A stretch of 64,000 nt of DNA from JASJBU01 sp963790775 (lineage in GTDB: Bacteria; Pseudomonadota; Gammaproteobacteria; Chromatiales; Chromatiaceae), in the NCBI GenBank assembly GCA_963790775.1, contig CAWBPR010000012.1, positions 1 through 64,000 of the forward strand, written 5' to 3'. Made by a program: the position numbers and the translations under genes. This document shows positions 16,391 through 26,706 of the stretch, in pieces. The first letter of the stretch is position 1. Each line of letters begins with the position of its first letter. The notes under the pieces were generated by a model, which worked only from the letters and a program-made list of their open reading frames with translations, was not told where the DNA came from and made no database searches.

Positions 16391-19019
16391 CCGCTTCCAG
16401 CTCAGCCTGAAGCCGGCTGAGGGTGGACTGGCTGAGCCTGAACCCGACCTTGCCTGCCTGCACCTCCAACTGGCGCGCCAATTCCGACAAAGCATCCCCA
16501 CCCACATTGGAGCTCGCCGATTTCAAACTGTGGGCCAGCCGGACGACATCACTGAAATCATCCCCCTCGACGGCAAGCCGAAGGCCATGCATGATCTGTC
16601 CTGAACTCTCCAGAAAGGCCGCAATCAGTTCCGCGAAATCCTCTCCGAGCACACTCCGCATCTCCTGCAGTTTCAGGACGTTGATCGGCTGATCAGACTG
16701 CACGGTGACTTGCTCTTCAGCCGGATCTGGCGCGCTCACTGAGATCCGGCCTGAAGCCGTCTCAGGAAGCCACTTCGAGACTGCTTGCTGCAACGTCTGG
16801 ATTGAAAAAGGTTTGGCGACGAAATCATCCATACCCGCATCCAGGCATCGTTGACGATCCTCCTTGAAAGCGTTGGCTGTAAGGGCAACGATCGGGGTAT
16901 GAGCGGTGTGTCCTTCGTTTTCCCGTATCCGGCCGGTCGCGGTATAGCCGTCCATCTGCGGCATCTGACAATCCATCAATATCAGATCAAAATTCTTTTC
17001 CGAACAGGCTTCAAGAACCTCCAGACCATGATTGGCGATACTCACCTCCAGCCCAAGTTTCTTCAGCATGGAAGCAGCCACTTTCTGATTGGCCAGCACA
17101 TCCTCCGCAAGCAGGACATGGCCTGTGAAACTACCGAGACTGGGTTGCTGTTGTAGACTCGATTCATCCAGAGAATGCTGGGTTATCAGCAACCCTTCTG
17201 AGTTGTTCACATGCCGCCGGCCCAGGGCGGATGACAGAGCCTGGCGCAACAGGCTTGCGGTAAGCGGTTTCGTCAGATAGGCGGAGATTCCAATGCGCCT
17301 GAAGCGTTCAGCATCTCCCCGCTGGCCAGCGGAAGTCAACAGGATGAGGGGCAGCTCAAAGAGCCCTTCTTGCTGCCGTATAAGCCGGGCCAGCTGCTCT
17401 CCATCGGTCTCTGGCATCAGGTAATCGAGCAGTGCGATGTCGAACGGATGCCCCGATTCCATGCCCTGGCGCAGCAGTTGCAACGCCTTGTGCGCACCTG
17501 CCGCTTCCTCAACCTCGAGTCCGAAATGCTGCAACTGGCGGGCAAGCAGGGTCCGGTTAATCTGCAGATCATCCACCACCAGGGCTCGCTTGCCCGACAG
17601 ATCCTCCGGAGGAATCGCCCCCGGACTCTCCGCCAACGGCAGTGTGAGTTCAATCCAGAAGACCGAACCCTCATCAGGGGCGCTTTCGACCCCCATTCTA
17701 CCGCCCATCAGTTCCACCAGTTGCTTCGAGATGCTGAGACCCAACCCTGTGCCGCCATACTCCCTGGTGGTGGAGCTATCTGCCTGGCTGAAGGGTCGAA
17801 ACAGCTTCGCCTGCTGCTGCTCATCGATACCGATACCGGTGTCCTGCAAAATGATGCGCAGCTCTGCCTGATGGTCACTCGCGCCTTTACAGCTGATTTT
17901 CAACAGCACGTAGCCCTGGGCCGTGAATTTTATCGCATTGCCTAAAAGGTTAAGCAGGATCTGCCGGATTCTGCCGGCATCACCCACCAGGTATGTGGGA
18001 CAATCCGGTGCGAAATCGATAATCAACTCCAGTCCCTTCTCCTGCGCCTTGCCGGACAACAGACTGGTCACATCCTGCACCGAGTGCTCCAGATCGAATG
18101 GGATTGGATCCAGGGTCATCTTGTGAGCCTCGATCTTGGAAAAATCGAGGATGTCGTTAATGATCTTCAGCAGGGTCTGTCCGGATTGGCTGATGACATC
18201 AAGATACTCCCGCTGCTCGCGGCTGAGTGACGTGTCATCGAGCAGCTGAGCCATGCCCAGGACACCGTTCATCGGCGTGCGGATCTCGTGGCTCATGGTG
18301 GCGAGGAATGCACTTTTTGCCTCCGCCGCCGCTTGAGCTTCGAACAGGGCCTGGCTTAATTCCACTTGGGTTTGCAGCAGGCTGTCCCGCATACTGTCGA
18401 ATGCCAGCGTCAGCCTGCCGATCTCATCATTTTTCATGGGTGGCAGACTGGTGTTGAAATCACCCTGCGCCAGACGGCTGGCCGCATGTTCCAGCTTTGC
18501 CAGCGGACTGCGTATCAGCACATTCTGTAAAGCCAGTCCGGAGAGAATCATCAGACTGAAGATAATGATCAGAATCAGCTCTATATGCAGTATTTCAGCA
18601 CGCTCCTTTTCCTGCAGAGAGGCCCAGTCGGTCACCAGTGTGATCTGTGCCAGCGGCTGCCCCGCCAGTTGAACTGAATATTCGAGGACCTCGATATATT
18701 CACTGTCTGCTTCTACAGGACCGGGATCAGACAATGGAAAAATACGCTTACCCTGGGCAAGTTTCAAAACCAGCTGTCGCCAGATATGCTCTCTGGCCTG
18801 CAACTGATCCGTAAGCGTGGCATACAGCGCGGACAAATCATTCGACAGAATATTCGAGATGAGGCCGGATTCCAACGTGCCAAGCAGTTCGTACTGCTGT
18901 TCAACAAATTCCGCTTGCGCTCGTCTGATCCACGAAGGAGCAATATAGAAATGGAGCAGCGAGACGAACAGAATGAATGCCAAAAGCAGTGGCAGCATCA
19001 ATTTTGCCCGAATGCCCAT
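16362..19019 (-). CDS. Hybrid sensor histidine kinase (BarA-type) with two receivers and Hpt
   Basis: An 885-residue membrane protein. Helices at about residues 7-27 and 145-166 enclose a short periplasmic domain, followed by HAMP (about 168-220). The kinase core has His at about 244 (SHEIRTPMNG) and the ATPase motifs DTGIGI and GGTGLGLSIS. Receiver 1 has Asp at about 531 (IALLDYLMPETDG), receiver 2 at about 682 (LILMDCQMPQMDG), and a C-terminal Hpt domain has His at about 829 (RLAHSLKSASSN). This makes a complete phosphorelay needing an external regulator. Three bases separate it from the PhnD-like gene upstream, so the pair is cotranscribed and the binding protein probably feeds its signal to this kinase. 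Confidence 0.92.
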   Translation of the reverse strand: MGIRAKLMLPLLLAFILFVSLLHFYIAPSWIRRAQAEFVEQQYELLGTLESGLISNILSNDLSALYATLTDQLQAREHIWRQLVLKLAQGKRIFPLSDPGPVEADSEYIEVLEYSVQLAGQPLAQITLVTDWASLQEKERAEILHIELILIIIFSLMILSGLALQNVLIRSPLAKLEHAASRLAQGDFNTSLPPMKNDEIGRLTLAFDSMRDSLLQTQVELSQALFEAQAAAEAKSAFLATMSHEIRTPMNGVLGMAQLLDDTSLSREQREYLDVISQSGQTLLKIINDILDFSKIEAHKMTLDPIPFDLEHSVQDVTSLLSGKAQEKGLELIIDFAPDCPTYLVGDAGRIRQILLNLLGNAIKFTAQGYVLLKISCKGASDHQAELRIILQDTGIGIDEQQQAKLFRPFSQADSSTTREYGGTGLGLSISKQLVELMGGRMGVESAPDEGSVFWIELTLPLAESPGAIPPEDLSGKRALVVDDLQINRTLLARQLQHFGLEVEEAAGAHKALQLLRQGMESGHPFDIALLDYLMPETDGEQLARLIRQQEGLFELPLILLTSAGQRGDAERFRRIGISAYLTKPLTASLLRQALSSALGRRHVNNSEGLLITQHSLDESSLQQQPSLGSFTGHVLLAEDVLANQKVAASMLKKLGLEVSIANHGLEVLEACSEKNFDLILMDCQMPQMDGYTATGRIRENEGHTAHTPIVALTANAFKEDRQRCLDAGMDDFVAKPFSIQTLQQAVSKWLPETASGRISVSAPDPAEEQVTVQSDQPINVLKLQEMRSVLGEDFAELIAAFLESSGQIMHGLRLAVEGDDFSDVVRLAHSLKSASSNVGGDALSELARQLEVQAGKVGFRLSQSTLSRLQAELEAVKRALALQG

Positions 19020-19022
19020 AGA

Positions 19023-19880
19023 TCAGTTCGGGCTTACATAGAAGCGCTCGAGTTCCATCCTCTTCAATGGAGCATAATCCTGCATCGTTGCGGAGCCGAT
19101 CTGGCGGATCGGGACCTGAGTCAGTAATTGTCTGCCCGCGTCACTTTTACCCATCGCCAGTAGCGCATCACGCACCTGATCACGAATCTCTGCTGGCACA
19201 CGGGGATGAGCCGCCAGAGGATGTGGTGAAACCGGGGTGGTGCGGTGGATCACCTGAAGCAGGTCTCGGATCTCCGGCAGCTGGCGGTCAAGCGTCTTTT
19301 GTACGCCACCGCCGGCGGCTGCCTGCCCGAGGACAACATTCATATAGACAGAATCATGGGTCTTCACATAGAGCGGCTTAATCTGAATATCAAACTTATC
19401 CGCCAGCTCCTGGCGCATCTGCAAGGATGCGCCCAGCGCATTCGGCGCAGGAAAGGCAACCTTTTTATTCTGCAGATCAGTTATCTTTTCGATACCACTG
19501 TCCTTGCGCACCACCAACACCCCATGCAGGGTCCGGCCAACATCCCGCACCAGGGGAATATACCCCTCCGCCTCACTGGCAAGCATGATGTGGTAAGGGT
19601 TCATATAGGCAAAATCAAAGATGCCTGACATAAATTCCGTTTCAAATGAAGGAATGGTTGGCGACCCCACGATCTGGAAGCGTAAACCCGTTCGCTCTTC
19701 CAGTTGGTCAAGGATTGGACGCCAGATCCGATACAGCCTGCGAACCTCGAATTGAGGCACTATCCCTACCGAATATAGTTTGTCACCCGCTTTGACTGGG
19801 ACCGGCAGAGACATAAGGATCACGGCACCCAGCAGCAGACTGTGCATGACGTTAAAAAATAGTGTTGTAAATCTGATCAT
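19023..19880 (-). CDS. PhnD-like periplasmic binding protein, probable sensor partner
   Basis: A 285-residue protein with a signal peptide (FFNVMHSLLLGAVILMSLPVPVKA) and the phosphonate-binding-like fold: GIVPQFEVRRLYRIWRPILD, SGIFDFAYMNPYHIM and VAFPAPNALGASL are typical segments. ATG 19880 is chosen over an earlier in-frame ATG because it directly precedes the signal peptide and has GGAGTGGAA upstream. No ABC permease or ATPase is present; instead a hybrid kinase follows after three bases. This arrangement suggests a ligand sensor like TorT for TorS rather than a transporter. The ligand cannot be told. Confidence 0.85.
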   Translation of the reverse strand: MIRFTTLFFNVMHSLLLGAVILMSLPVPVKAGDKLYSVGIVPQFEVRRLYRIWRPILDQLEERTGLRFQIVGSPTIPSFETEFMSGIFDFAYMNPYHIMLASEAEGYIPLVRDVGRTLHGVLVVRKDSGIEKITDLQNKKVAFPAPNALGASLQMRQELADKFDIQIKPLYVKTHDSVYMNVVLGQAAAGGGVQKTLDRQLPEIRDLLQVIHRTTPVSPHPLAAHPRVPAEIRDQVRDALLAMGKSDAGRQLLTQVPIRQIGSATMQDYAPLKRMELERFYVSPN

Positions 19881-20213
19881 CGATTCCACTCCGATATTGG
19901 CTTTCGGGCCGTCCTTATCGCCATTCAGAGAATCTAGCGGCAAGCATCAGAGGAAGTTGAATCCTTAACCACCGGCGTCACCAGGGGCTAAAGACGCACG
20001 GCAAGATCAACTTAAAACAATGACACATTGTTGTTGGATCACGCACAACAGAACGCTGGGGTTGTGGTATGCAGACAGCAACGCAAGGCAGCAAATAATA
20101 ACCGCAGGTTGAGATGAGTTCTGCAATAACTCTTGCTGCCTAAACTGTTTTGCCGGGACTGCGATTGTTATACTCAAGCTCCAAAACTGACTAAAACCAT
20201 ACCGAAATTCACT
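19881..20213. other. Divergent intergenic region, nothing further recognised
   Basis: About 330 bases between divergent genes; promoters for both are expected here. No RNA, repeat or terminator was identified. Confidence 0.45.
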
Positions 20214-21080
20214 ATGCTGGTGCTCGGGTTTGCAGACTATGAAGAGCAGGGCCGTCGGCTCGCACAGGCGCTGTCATGCCCCTTCGCCAGGATAGATGTG
20301 CATCACTTCCCTGACGGAGAAAGCAAGGTAACGCTGCCTTCGGAACTGCCGGAACAGCTGATTATCTGCCGCACTCTCAATTTACCGAACAGCAAACTGA
20401 TTGAACTCCTGCTGGCGGCTCAGACGGCCAGGGAAAATGGCGCGCGGGAGATGACCCTGGTCTCCCCCTACCTCTGCTACATGCGCCAGGATATCGCGTT
20501 TCAGCCAGGCGAGGCGGTGAGTCAGAAAATTATCGGGCGCTTTCTTGCTGATCTGTTTGATGGCGTGATTACCACGGACGCCCATCTGCACCGCGTCAGC
20601 CGGCTTGCTCAGGCGATACCCGCCGGCAGGGCTGTGAATACCAGTGCCGCCTCCATAATGAGTGATTTTCTGAAGCGTCAGGCAGGTGAGATCCTGCTCG
20701 TTGGTCCCGACACCGAATCGGCGCAATGGGTCGAAGCCATTGCACAAAGCGCGGGCTGTGAATATGTGGTTGCGCAGAAACGCCGCTTTGGCGACCGGGA
20801 TGTAGCGATCACCCTGCCGCCAGGAAATTACCCTGGCAAAAGGATGATTCTGGTGGATGATGTCATCAGCACCGGTCATACCCTGGTCACGCTTGCGGGT
20901 CTGTTGCAGCAACAGGGCGCGGCGGCGATTGATGCGCTGGTCACCCACGCCCTGTTCGATGCGGCAGCCGCAGACAACATGCATGCGGCCGGGATAGAAA
21001 ATATCTGGAGTACGGACAGCGTCCCTCATCCCAGTAACATCCTGCATCTGGCTGGTTTACTGGCTGATGCACTTCATTAA
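20214..21080 (+). CDS. Ribose-phosphate pyrophosphokinase family protein
   Basis: A 288-residue member of the PRPP synthetase family starting at ATG 20214. The N-terminal domain has FPDGESKVTLP and LVSPYLCYMRQDIAF; the C-terminal half has the PRPP-binding loop ILVDDVISTGHTL at about residues 220-232. It makes PRPP from ribose 5-phosphate and ATP, or uses PRPP. It is shorter and more divergent than the housekeeping Prs (about 315 residues), so it may be a second enzyme feeding a specific pathway. It precedes the korA operon by 186 bases in the same direction; cotranscription is possible but not shown. Confidence 0.85.
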   Translation: MLVLGFADYEEQGRRLAQALSCPFARIDVHHFPDGESKVTLPSELPEQLIICRTLNLPNSKLIELLLAAQTARENGAREMTLVSPYLCYMRQDIAFQPGEAVSQKIIGRFLADLFDGVITTDAHLHRVSRLAQAIPAGRAVNTSAASIMSDFLKRQAGEILLVGPDTESAQWVEAIAQSAGCEYVVAQKRRFGDRDVAITLPPGNYPGKRMILVDDVISTGHTLVTLAGLLQQQGAAAIDALVTHALFDAAAADNMHAAGIENIWSTDSVPHPSNILHLAGLLADALH

Positions 21081-21266
21081 AAAATCAAGGGCATGACAGC
21101 CCATCGGCATGTCAACACACACTCCGCATGAATTGACTTCTTATTCCCGCTCCGTTTAATGTGCTGATAAAGATCCTGGTCCCATTTCGGTTAACTTTAA
21201 TAACAAACCCCTGAAATCTAAAGGGGCATAGATAATCCTTCATTAATAATAACGAGGGCCAAAGCC

Positions 21267-23168
21267 GTGGTGGATTTAACGACTGCCGCAGACACTGTTC
21301 CGATGACGAAGACCATCCATGAGCATATTGTGGAGATCGTCAGCGACTCCGGTGAAGGTGCTCAGAAAGCGGGGCAGACCTTTGGTGCGGTATGCGCCAG
21401 AATGGGCAATGGCGTCTGGACCGTAGAGATCATCCCCGCGGAAATCCAGCCACCCGCCCGCTCTCCCGCAGGCGCCAGCGGTATCCGTATCCGTCTAGCC
21501 TCGCATAATGTCACCAACATGGGAGACGAGGCAGACATCGTGGTGGCCTTCAACGAACAGGTCCTTTACTCACGCATCGCCAACGGCGCCTACAGGAAAG
21601 GCACCCAGGTCCTGCTGGAAGATAAATGGCGCGATGATGCAGTCCCCGAGATCCGTGAGCAGTACCTCAAGGCAGTCACCGAATTCCGCAACAATGGACT
21701 GATCGTCCATGAGTTGCCCATTGAAAAGGCTTGCCTGGAGATCACGCCAAACCCACGCCGGGGCAAGAACATGTTCGTGCTGGGGATGTTGTGCCGCATC
21801 TATTCGCGGGATGTGGAGACGGCCAAGGGGGAAATCGCCACCACCTTCAGACGCAAGGGCGACAAAGTCATCGGAATGAATCATCAGCTATTCGATGCAG
21901 GCTACCAGTTCGCCCGAGAGACCCTGGACCTGGATTACCAGATCCCGCCACAGCCTGCGCAGGAAAGGGAAGGCAAGCGCTTCATCGTGACTAACGGCAA
22001 CACGGCGCTGGGCCTGGGGATTATGGCCTCAGGCATGGAACTGGTCGCCATGTACCCGATCACCCCCGCCACATCGGCCTCTCACTACCTGGCCGACGTC
22101 TATCACGAGGTGGGTGGCTTCGTGCACCAGGCTGAGGACGAGATTGCCGCCGCCGGTTTTGCCATCGGAGCATCTTTCGCCGGCAAAACCGCCTGCACCA
22201 TCACCTCGGGTCCCGGACTGGCGCTGAAGACCGAGATGCTGGCTCTGGCAGTGATGGCGGAAGTCCCCCTGGTGGTGTGTGTGGTGCAGCGGGGCGGGCC
22301 GTCCACCGGCCTGCCCACCAAGGTAGAGCAGGGAGATCTGCTGGCCTCACTCTTCGGTGAGCCGGGCGATGCCCCGAAAGTGGTGATTGCAGCGGCCACC
22401 ATCGAGGAATGCCTGCATTTCGTGATCATGGCGCGGCGGCTCGCCGAGACCTTCCGCACGCCAGTGATACTGCTGACGGATGCCAATCTGGCCACCGGAG
22501 TGCAGCCCTACCCACGGCCGGAGCCAAGCCTGGACTGGCAGGCTCCACCCATCGACCAGTCGGTATGGGATGATTATATTCCGCCCTACAACTGGGACCC
22601 GGAGACCGGCCTGTCCCCACGCCCGATTCCCGGCATGCCCGGCGGACAGTACATCCTGACCGGCCTGGCCCATACCAACCAGAGCAAGGTAGCCTACGAC
22701 TCTGACTCCAACCAGCACAGCGCCAACATGCGCAGCCGCAAGTTTGCCGCCCTGGGCAGCACCCTGAAACCGCCTCCGCTGCATGGTGATGAAACCGGCG
22801 ATCTGCTGGTTGTCGGCTGGGGTTCAACCCTGGGCGCCATCGAGGAAGCCGTGGATCGCGCCCGCGCCGGTGGTTACAAGGTCTCATCCCTGCACCTGCG
22901 TTTTCTCCTGCCCATGGAACCCGGCCTGAAAAAGATCTTTACGGGTTTTCGCAAAGTCATGACGGTGGAGATCAATTACAGCGACGACCCGCACGCGCCC
23001 CTGATCACGCCAGAAAACCGCCGCTATTCCCAACTCGCCATGCTGCTCAGGGCACAGACGCTGATAGACATCGACTGCTGGTCCGTCGTCTACGGTCATC
23101 CCCTGCAACCAGGCATGATCCATGGCGTGCTTCTCAAACGGCTCGAAGCCATACAAGGAGAGGACTGA
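21267..23168 (+). CDS. korA: 2-oxoacid:ferredoxin oxidoreductase, fused gamma-alpha subunit (KorA type)
   Basis: A 633-residue protein with an N-terminal gamma domain (about 20-200, SDSGEGAQKAGQTFGAVCAR) fused to an alpha domain that begins near residue 230 (NGNTALGLGIMASG, then MYPITPATSASHYLADV). With KorB it forms the enzyme that reductively carboxylates succinyl-CoA to 2-oxoglutarate or runs in reverse, using ferredoxin. The start is GTG with GAGGG upstream; ATG at residue 13 is an alternative. The TGA overlaps the korB ATG by one base. Downstream rnf genes suggest that ferredoxin is reduced by, or delivered to, Rnf. The 2-oxoglutarate assignment is by overall resemblance; other 2-oxoacids cannot be excluded. 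Confidence 0.88.
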   Translation: MVDLTTAADTVPMTKTIHEHIVEIVSDSGEGAQKAGQTFGAVCARMGNGVWTVEIIPAEIQPPARSPAGASGIRIRLASHNVTNMGDEADIVVAFNEQVLYSRIANGAYRKGTQVLLEDKWRDDAVPEIREQYLKAVTEFRNNGLIVHELPIEKACLEITPNPRRGKNMFVLGMLCRIYSRDVETAKGEIATTFRRKGDKVIGMNHQLFDAGYQFARETLDLDYQIPPQPAQEREGKRFIVTNGNTALGLGIMASGMELVAMYPITPATSASHYLADVYHEVGGFVHQAEDEIAAAGFAIGASFAGKTACTITSGPGLALKTEMLALAVMAEVPLVVCVVQRGGPSTGLPTKVEQGDLLASLFGEPGDAPKVVIAAATIEECLHFVIMARRLAETFRTPVILLTDANLATGVQPYPRPEPSLDWQAPPIDQSVWDDYIPPYNWDPETGLSPRPIPGMPGGQYILTGLAHTNQSKVAYDSDSNQHSANMRSRKFAALGSTLKPPPLHGDETGDLLVVGWGSTLGAIEEAVDRARAGGYKVSSLHLRFLLPMEPGLKKIFTGFRKVMTVEINYSDDPHAPLITPENRRYSQLAMLLRAQTLIDIDCWSVVYGHPLQPGMIHGVLLKRLEAIQGED

Positions 23169-24121
23169 TGTTCGGATTAAAACCTGACTGGTCGCTGGAA
23201 GTCTTCGAGCGTTATTTCACCATGGGTGACTATGCGGGGGGCGAGGCCCGCTGGTGCCCCGGATGCGGGGACCACGCGGTGCTGACTGCTGCGCAAAAGG
23301 TGTTGCGTGATGAACAGCAACGCCCGGAGATGTCCGTGTGCGTCTCCGGCATCGGTTGCTCCAGCCGCATGCCGCACTACATGGGCACGTTCGGCTTTCA
23401 CGGCCTGCACGGGCGCGCCCTGCCCGTCGCCTGCGGCATCAAGTCCAGACGCCCGGAGTTGGATGTGTGGGTAGCCAGCGGCGACGGCGACTGCTTCTCC
23501 ATCGGCACCGCTCACTGGATTCACGCCCTGCGCTACAACATGGACATGACCCTGATGGTATTTGACAACTCGGTCTACGGATTGACCAAGGCCCAGACCT
23601 CCCCGACCAGCCCCCAGGGTTTCAAGACCAACACCCATCCATTTGGCGCCATTCTCGAGCCCCATAATCCGTTGACGGTGACTCTGGGAATCACCAACAT
23701 CTCGTTCGTGGCCCAAGTGGTGGACTGGAACCCTCCGCTGCTCTACGAGACCCTCAAGGCCGCCTACCGACACAAGGGAACCGGGTTCGTGCGTATCATC
23801 CAGCGTTGCCCGGTTTATGCGGAACGGTTATCGAAGGAGTTGCAGGACAATCCGAGCCGCTTCGTGCTGCTGGAACATCCGCGGGGGATAGCGCTGGACA
23901 AGGGCGTGCGCCGCCAGTTTCCCAACCGGGTGGAGCACGATCCATCGGATCTCAACCGGGCCTTCCAACTCGCCGCCGATACAGCGTTGTTACCGGTGGG
24001 ATTGCTCTATCACAACCCGCACGCTCCCTGCTACGAGGACCTGTCAAGCCAGGGTGTCGAGATGACTCCTGAAGAGAGACTCGCCGGTTTTAATGCCGTG
24101 CTGGATCGCATCACTGTCTGA
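23168..24121 (+). CDS. korB: 2-oxoacid:ferredoxin oxidoreductase beta subunit (KorB type)
   Basis: A 317-residue TPP-binding subunit. Cysteines for its single 4Fe-4S cluster are visible in RWCPGCGDH, SGIGCSSRMPHY and IIQRCPVY. The TPP motif is GDGDCFSIGTAHWIHALRYN, followed by FDNSVYGLTKAQTSPTS. All catalytic features are intact, in contrast to the degraded PFOR-like protein at 27550-32154. It overlaps korA by one base. The next gene begins 68 bases later in the same direction. Confidence 0.92.
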   Translation: MFGLKPDWSLEVFERYFTMGDYAGGEARWCPGCGDHAVLTAAQKVLRDEQQRPEMSVCVSGIGCSSRMPHYMGTFGFHGLHGRALPVACGIKSRRPELDVWVASGDGDCFSIGTAHWIHALRYNMDMTLMVFDNSVYGLTKAQTSPTSPQGFKTNTHPFGAILEPHNPLTVTLGITNISFVAQVVDWNPPLLYETLKAAYRHKGTGFVRIIQRCPVYAERLSKELQDNPSRFVLLEHPRGIALDKGVRRQFPNRVEHDPSDLNRAFQLAADTALLPVGLLYHNPHAPCYEDLSSQGVEMTPEERLAGFNAVLDRITV

Positions 24122-24189
24122 TTCTGCGTGTTTGAGCATACGTCCCGAAACATTTAATGGACTCCTAAAAAAACGAGAGTTTCACTGAA

Positions 24190-26706
24190 ATGACAACCAC
24201 ACACTCGGCCGGCAATGAACAGCAGACACAGTTGCCAGGCAGTGAACCCAAACAGCTGCCGTCCCTGCCGACAGCGGTGAAGGATGCCAGGGCTACCCGG
24301 GAACTGATGTTCGTGCTGCGTCATTTCCACCTCGGTGACCCCGCCGCCCGGGAGCAGCTGGAAGCGCTCGGCGATGACTATCTCCCGGCGCTGCTTGATC
24401 CATTCCGGGATAGTTCCAGGCTGCGTTACGACTACCCCCTGTTCCTTTTCCCCCCGCATACCGATGCCGGGTATCAGTCAGCCGATGAACTCGCCTGCCC
24501 CCTGGCGCAATGGTTCCAGCAGGCAGCGGCCAGCTTTACCCAGGGGGACGATAAGGCGCGCGTCCTCAAGGACCACTTCCCCTGGCTGGAACATCGTGTC
24601 CGCGAGTTGCTGCAGCAACGGGAAGGTCCGGTAGATGCCGGGGCGACCCTGGCGGAGTCCTGCCGCCTTTTACAGGCGCACCTGGCGCTGGCCGAACAGG
24701 ATCGGAAGCGATTGAACAACGATATCGAGCAATTGCTGCAGGCTGTTCCGGAGGGGGCGCAGCTGCTGAGCTATGGCCGCTATCCCGCCCTGCACCTGCT
24801 GATCCATGCCGTCCGCAGTCAGATTTCACATCTCCAGACCCGCTTTCAGGAGCGGATCAATCAATCCATCCGCGGTCTCAAGGAACTGCTCGAAGTCGAG
24901 TGGTCGAAATCAGTCGAATCCATCGAGCCAAAACTGGCCCGAGATAGTATCGGTCTGGGTGGCGATCGCTTCGACCCCGCCATTCTGTCGGCGGTGATGG
25001 ATCACTCCCGGGGCACCCAGAGAATGTCTCTGCAGCGGCGCGAGCGTATCGGACAAGCCCTGAAGATCATGGAGTCCTGGGCGCCGGATCCGGTGCTCGT
25101 CCATTTTCTGCACATGGGCACTCTGACCGATCCCTGGGTGCAAGATGTCGACTTCTGCCATGAGATAGCCGCTGGCGACCCCTGCGCCAAGGCGATGGAG
25201 GTTTTCGACCGCGAAGCGGAAAAGCTCACCGCAGTTTTCGGTGCGGTGCGCATCGCACAACTCGAGATCGAAGGTATTTACACGGCTGAGATCCACGATC
25301 CCTGGTTTGCGAATTTCACCTGGGAGGCCTTCTCTCAGGAAGAACTGAGACTGGTGCCATCGGTCATCGCATTGGGCTCGGCAGACCAGATGGCTGGAGA
25401 GGGCCTGCGTACTTTCTCCCGTCTGTTAAGCTCCGGGCGGCCGGTGCAGATCCTGATCCGGGTCCTGGCCCACGCCAACCCGGGCGCCGGACTCGACGAA
25501 GATGCGTTCCGGAATTTCCGCACCGAGCTGGGTTATCTGGGCATCAGCCATCGTCAGGCGGTTGTCGACCAATCGTCTGCCGCCCGCCATCAACATCTGT
25601 TGCAGTGCTATCTTTCGGCCCTGGATGCCACGCGCACCAGCCTGCATGTCATCAACACCGGTCTGCGTCCTCCCGGCAGGCTGCTCCCGCTCAATGCATG
25701 GCTGGTGGCCGGCGCCGCCATCGAAAGCCGCGCTCATCCGTTTTTCCGCATCAATCCGGAAGCGGGGGATTCCGCCGCCATGCGGATGGATTTCAGCGGC
25801 AACCCCCAGCAGGATAGAGACTGGCCCCTGCACCCGTTCCACTATCTGGACGACAACGGCAACCCTGTCGACAGCGAACTGGCTTTCACCTTCGCCGACT
25901 ATGCCCTGTTGATCGAACGACTGCGGGACCATTTCCGTCTGATTCCCGCGGGCTGCGACTCTGACGGACTAGTGTCGATACAGGATTATCTGGCGATGAA
26001 CCCGGAGCAATCTTATCAGCGGGTGCCGTTCGTCTGGGCCATAGACGGCAATGCCATACTGCACCGGCTGGTGATTTCCCGAGAACTCGCTCAGACCTGC
26101 CGTGACCGCCTCAATTACTGGCACACCCTGCAGGAAATGGCCGGCGTGCGAAACCGCTATGTCGAACTGGCGGTGGAAAAAACCCGGGCAGAGGAGCGCA
26201 AACTTGCCAGTGAGGAACGTGAGCGTCTGCGGGCGGAACATGCCGAGGCGCTGGAGCGCGTGCGGAACGAGGCTGCCGGTGAGGCCATGCAGCGCCTCAC
26301 CGATGTCCTGTTGGGACTGGACTCCATAGGAATGCAGGGGGCGTACCTGCCGTCATCCGGTTCTTCCGCGGAACAGCCTGAAACCCCAGACGAGCAGGAG
26401 TCGGCACAACAGGCGATGCTTGGCACGCCGGACGAAGAGGATGAAGAACTGTCCTTTGACGAGCCCTGGATAGATACTCCGTTGTGCACCAGCTGTAATG
26501 ACTGCCTGCCAATCAATCCACTGTTGTTCACCTATAACGAAGAAAAACAGGCGCTGCTCGGAGACCTGAGCAGCGCCACTTATGCCCAGCTGGTGCAGGC
26601 GGCCGAACTCTGTCCCGCCAGGTGCATCCATCCGGGCAAGCCACTTGATCCCGACGAGCCGGGCCTGGCCGAGTTGATCGATCGCGCCGCACCGTTCAAC
26701 CAATGA
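24190..26706 (+). CDS. Large unknown protein with C-terminal ferredoxin-like cluster motif
   Basis: An 838-residue soluble protein I cannot name. The first 400 residues are helical, with LQARF-type heptads and no known motif. The middle (about 500-640) has NPEAGDSAAMRMDFSGNP and QRVPFVWAIDG. A coiled-coil-like stretch follows (about 655-700, rich in Glu/Arg), then an acidic linker and a terminal iron-sulfur motif CTSCNDC at residues 766-772 with a fourth Cys in AELCPARC. The 500-700 region resembles the C-terminus of the 1534-residue protein at 27550-32154. It overlaps rnfB by four bases (ATGA), so it belongs to the kor-rnf operon. A role in electron transfer between KorAB and Rnf is inferred. 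Confidence 0.75.
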   Translation: MTTTHSAGNEQQTQLPGSEPKQLPSLPTAVKDARATRELMFVLRHFHLGDPAAREQLEALGDDYLPALLDPFRDSSRLRYDYPLFLFPPHTDAGYQSADELACPLAQWFQQAAASFTQGDDKARVLKDHFPWLEHRVRELLQQREGPVDAGATLAESCRLLQAHLALAEQDRKRLNNDIEQLLQAVPEGAQLLSYGRYPALHLLIHAVRSQISHLQTRFQERINQSIRGLKELLEVEWSKSVESIEPKLARDSIGLGGDRFDPAILSAVMDHSRGTQRMSLQRRERIGQALKIMESWAPDPVLVHFLHMGTLTDPWVQDVDFCHEIAAGDPCAKAMEVFDREAEKLTAVFGAVRIAQLEIEGIYTAEIHDPWFANFTWEAFSQEELRLVPSVIALGSADQMAGEGLRTFSRLLSSGRPVQILIRVLAHANPGAGLDEDAFRNFRTELGYLGISHRQAVVDQSSAARHQHLLQCYLSALDATRTSLHVINTGLRPPGRLLPLNAWLVAGAAIESRAHPFFRINPEAGDSAAMRMDFSGNPQQDRDWPLHPFHYLDDNGNPVDSELAFTFADYALLIERLRDHFRLIPAGCDSDGLVSIQDYLAMNPEQSYQRVPFVWAIDGNAILHRLVISRELAQTCRDRLNYWHTLQEMAGVRNRYVELAVEKTRAEERKLASEERERLRAEHAEALERVRNEAAGEAMQRLTDVLLGLDSIGMQGAYLPSSGSSAEQPETPDEQESAQQAMLGTPDEEDEELSFDEPWIDTPLCTSCNDCLPINPLLFTYNEEKQALLGDLSSATYAQLVQAAELCPARCIHPGKPLDPDEPGLAELIDRAAPFNQ

